Positions 62,477 through 64,000 of a stretch of DNA of 64,000 nucleotides are shown here, piece after piece. Location of the stretch: the NCBI GenBank assembly GCA_965249175.1, contig OZ252227.1, positions 124,001 to 188,000 of the forward strand. The letters are read 5' to 3'. Positions within the stretch are counted from its first letter, which is position 1; every line of letters begins with the position of its first letter. The notes beneath the pieces were generated by a model. That model worked only from the letters and a program-made list of their open reading frames with translations. It did no database searches and had not been told where the DNA came from. The stretch is from CAZYFH01 sp965249175. Lineage in GTDB: Bacteria; Acidobacteriota; Vicinamibacteria; Vicinamibacterales; UBA8438. Position numbers and translations under genes: made by a program.

Positions 62477-63099
62477 CAGACGCGATTCAAGAAGTTCTGC
62501 AGGATGCGCAGGCCGACGTGTCCCGATTTCTCCGGGTGGAACTGCGCGCCGACGACGTGCCCACGCTCGACCACGCTGGCGAACTCAACGCCGTAGGTCG
62601 TCGACCCCACGCAGTCCGCTGTGACCGGCGCCGCGTACGAGTGTGTGAAATACACCTGGTCGCCCTCGAGGACCCCCTCCAGAAGCCATGACGTCCGGCG
62701 GCCGTGCAGCCCGTTCCAGCCTACGTGTGGCACCTTGAAGATCCCGCCCCCGTGGCTGGCATCGTCCACCGCCGGGTTCTCGATGAGCGTGCAGCGGCCG
62801 GGCAGCACTCCGAGGCCGGGCTGGTCGGGGGCTTCCTGGCTGCCGTCGAAGAGCCACTGCAAGCCGAGGCAGATCCCGAGCAGAGGCCGCTCGCGGGCGA
62901 TGGCTGCGCCGATCGCCGTTCGCCAGGCGGCGTCGAGTGCCGCGGTGGCTTCGAAGTTGCCGACCCCCGGCACAATCACGGCCTCGGCGCGCGCGAGGTC
63001 GCCGGGTGCAGCCGGTGTGTCGAACGATGCGCCGAGATGTGTGAGTGCCTTCCGCACAGAGGTCAGGTTGCCGGCGCCGTAATCGATGAGGGCGATCAC
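62476..63099 (-). CDS. hisH: Imidazole glycerol phosphate synthase amidotransferase HisH
   Basis: 207 aa from GTG 63099 (VIALIDYGAGNLTSVRKAL). Class I glutamine amidotransferase with PLLGICLGLQWLF (nucleophile Cys) and VVGAQFHPEKSGHVG (His, Glu). It supplies ammonia to HisF. GTG overlaps the hisB stop by 4 bp (GTGA). A longer in-frame start exists at 63153, inside hisB, but is less likely. Confidence 0.96.
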   Translation of the reverse strand: MIALIDYGAGNLTSVRKALTHLGASFDTPAAPGDLARAEAVIVPGVGNFEATAALDAAWRTAIGAAIARERPLLGICLGLQWLFDGSQEAPDQPGLGVLPGRCTLIENPAVDDASHGGGIFKVPHVGWNGLHGRRTSWLLEGVLEGDQVYFTHSYAAPVTADCVGSTTYGVEFASVVERGHVVGAQFHPEKSGHVGLRILQNFLNRV

Positions 63100-63704
63100 A
63101 GCAGCCCCTTCGTGCTCGGCAGCATCTTGCCGAGCTGGCGATCGCGCGAGCATGCGACGCGCAACGCGCGTCCGAACGCTTTGAAGAGCGCCTCGATCTG
63201 GTGATGACTGGACCGGCCATAGAGCACCTTCACGTGCACGTTGGCGCGTGCGCCTTGGGCGAAGCCGTCGAAGAAGTCGTACACCAGCTCCGCCTGCAGA
63301 TCGCCGACGCGCCGCACGCGTAGCTTCAGGTCCACCACGGCATGCGTCCGCCCGCTCAGGTCGACCGCGGCGACGCCCAGCGTCTCGTCCATCGGCATCA
63401 CGAAATACCCCGCGCGGTTGATGCCGCGGCGTGTGCCCACCGCCTTCGCCACCGCCTCCCCGAGTCCGATGCCGACATCCTCGACCGTATGGTGCTGGTC
63501 GACGTCCAGGTCGCCCGCCGCCCGAATCGTCAGATCGAACGCCCCATGCCGGGTCACCAGCTCGAGCATGTGGTCGAGGAATCGGATCCCGGTGTCGATC
63601 TCGTACCGGCCCCGTCCGTCGAGCGAGAGGGACACGGCGATCTGGGTCTCGGTCGTCTTGCGCGTGATGACGGCGCGTCGCTTCGTCCCGCTCGTGGTCA
63701 CCAC
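63096..63704 (-). CDS. hisB: Imidazoleglycerol-phosphate dehydratase HisB
   Basis: 202 aa, monofunctional. FLDHMLELVTRHGAFDL, HHTVEDVGIGLGEAVAKAVG and RSSHHQIEALFKAFGRALR are the metal-binding His motifs. No phosphatase domain is fused, as in most bacteria outside Enterobacteria. Start GTG 63704; a slightly internal start is possible. It follows hisD by 25 bp. Confidence 0.96.
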   Translation of the reverse strand: MVTTSGTKRRAVITRKTTETQIAVSLSLDGRGRYEIDTGIRFLDHMLELVTRHGAFDLTIRAAGDLDVDQHHTVEDVGIGLGEAVAKAVGTRRGINRAGYFVMPMDETLGVAAVDLSGRTHAVVDLKLRVRRVGDLQAELVYDFFDGFAQGARANVHVKVLYGRSSHHQIEALFKAFGRALRVACSRDRQLGKMLPSTKGLL

Positions 63705-63729
63705 GGGCTCCTAACCTTTAACCACTACC

Positions 63730-64000
63730 TTAGACCACGCGCATCGCCACCGAAGCCGCGTGCGCGCGCAGGCCCTCGGCGCTGGCCAAAGACAAAACGC
63801 TCGGCGCGATCCGGCGCAGGCCGCGACGGGTGAGCCGCTGCACGCTATTGACCCGGACGAAGTCGGCCGCGCTCAGCCCGCCCCGGAAGCGGGCGACGCC
63901 GCCTGTGGGAAGTACGTGGTTCGACCCCGTCGCGTAGTCGCCCGCAGCTTGCGCGGCATAGGGGCCCACGAACACCGTCCCTGCGTGGGTGAGCTTCCTG
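63730..64000 (-). CDS. hisD: Histidinol dehydrogenase HisD, C-terminal part
   Basis: Last ~90 codons of HisD, the rest lies beyond the right edge. TVFVGPYAAQAAGDYATGSN, HVLPTGGVARFRGGLSAADF and VNSVQRLTRRGLRRIAP match the conserved C-terminus with the catalytic zinc-site His (GSNHVLPTGG). The enzyme performs the last two oxidation steps of histidine synthesis. It is the upstream-most visible gene of the operon. Confidence 0.94.
   Translation of the reverse strand, partial: RKLTHAGTVFVGPYAAQAAGDYATGSNHVLPTGGVARFRGGLSAADFVRVNSVQRLTRRGLRRIAPSVLSLASAEGLRAHAASVAMRVV

Noticed and set aside
1..64000. tRNA or rRNA genes
   Set aside because: I looked for the conserved T-loop and acceptor patterns and rRNA blocks and found none; tRNAscan-SE and Infernal would be decisive.

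Overview
This window looks like chromosome of a GC-rich (roughly 65% by eye), free-living type bacterium, most likely an Acidobacteriota member near Vicinamibacterales. That placement is inferred from the gene mix: a Tat-exported molybdenum hydroxylase, DPP IV and DPP III peptidases, a large secreted PIG-L protein, a ceramidase-like protein, a PQQ sugar dehydrogenase and bacillithiol-type BshA. No rRNA, tRNA or CRISPR array was seen.

Layout. 1-6.1 kb: an ISL3 element splits an MFS transporter; a flippase and a methyltransferase are scrambled by an inversion; a deacetylase/methyltransferase chimera and a secreted toroid-like protein follow. 6.3-20.1 kb is a well-preserved block: a periplasmic molybdenum hydroxylase operon (2Fe-2S, Mo, FAD/4Fe-4S and membrane cytochrome b), then DoxX, SDR and cupin genes, an aminotransferase/MTHFR-like/DPP IV operon on the minus strand, and DPP III on the plus strand. 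20.1-41 kb is an insertion-sequence graveyard with IS3, IS1595, IS630, IS1182-like, IS256, IS66 and IS21 types, several nested. Between them lie broken host genes: an ILEI-domain membrane protein cleanly split by IS256, a YaiO-type outer-membrane protein, a TPR gene scattered over 6 kb, and a decayed second copy of an operon whose better copy lies at 56.8-60.5 kb. 41.1-48.9 kb: a broken DAO-type oxidase, bshA, an intact IS630, a PIG-L protein and a ceramidase-like protein. 48.9-55.6 kb: an ECF sigma/anti-sigma pair, a cupredoxin lipoprotein, a Tat-exported HAD protein and damaged type IV pilus PilX/PilW genes. 55.6-60.9 kb: a PQQ sugar dehydrogenase, a frameshifted hypothetical gene, PlsC and a methyltransferase. 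61-64 kb: a tightly overlapping his operon (hisD-B-H-F-A, minus strand).

How genes work together. The 6.36-11.29 kb operon probably oxidises an aldehyde or aromatic/heterocyclic substrate in the periplasm and passes electrons through 2Fe-2S, FAD and an extra 4Fe-4S centre to a membrane b-type cytochrome and quinones. The his genes make imidazole glycerol phosphate and carry it onward. The sigma/anti-sigma pair overlaps by one base and should form one regulatory unit.

The most striking content is structural. Target-site duplications and reading frames let several rearrangements be read backwards: an IS-mediated inversion with swapped target duplications (33.2-38.8 kb), a smaller inversion inside a TPR gene, and a reciprocal flippase/methyltransferase inversion (2.0-4.2 kb). 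I did not find a convincing new defence or secretion system. Many single-base frameshifts could be real decay or assembly error, and the sequence alone cannot separate these.
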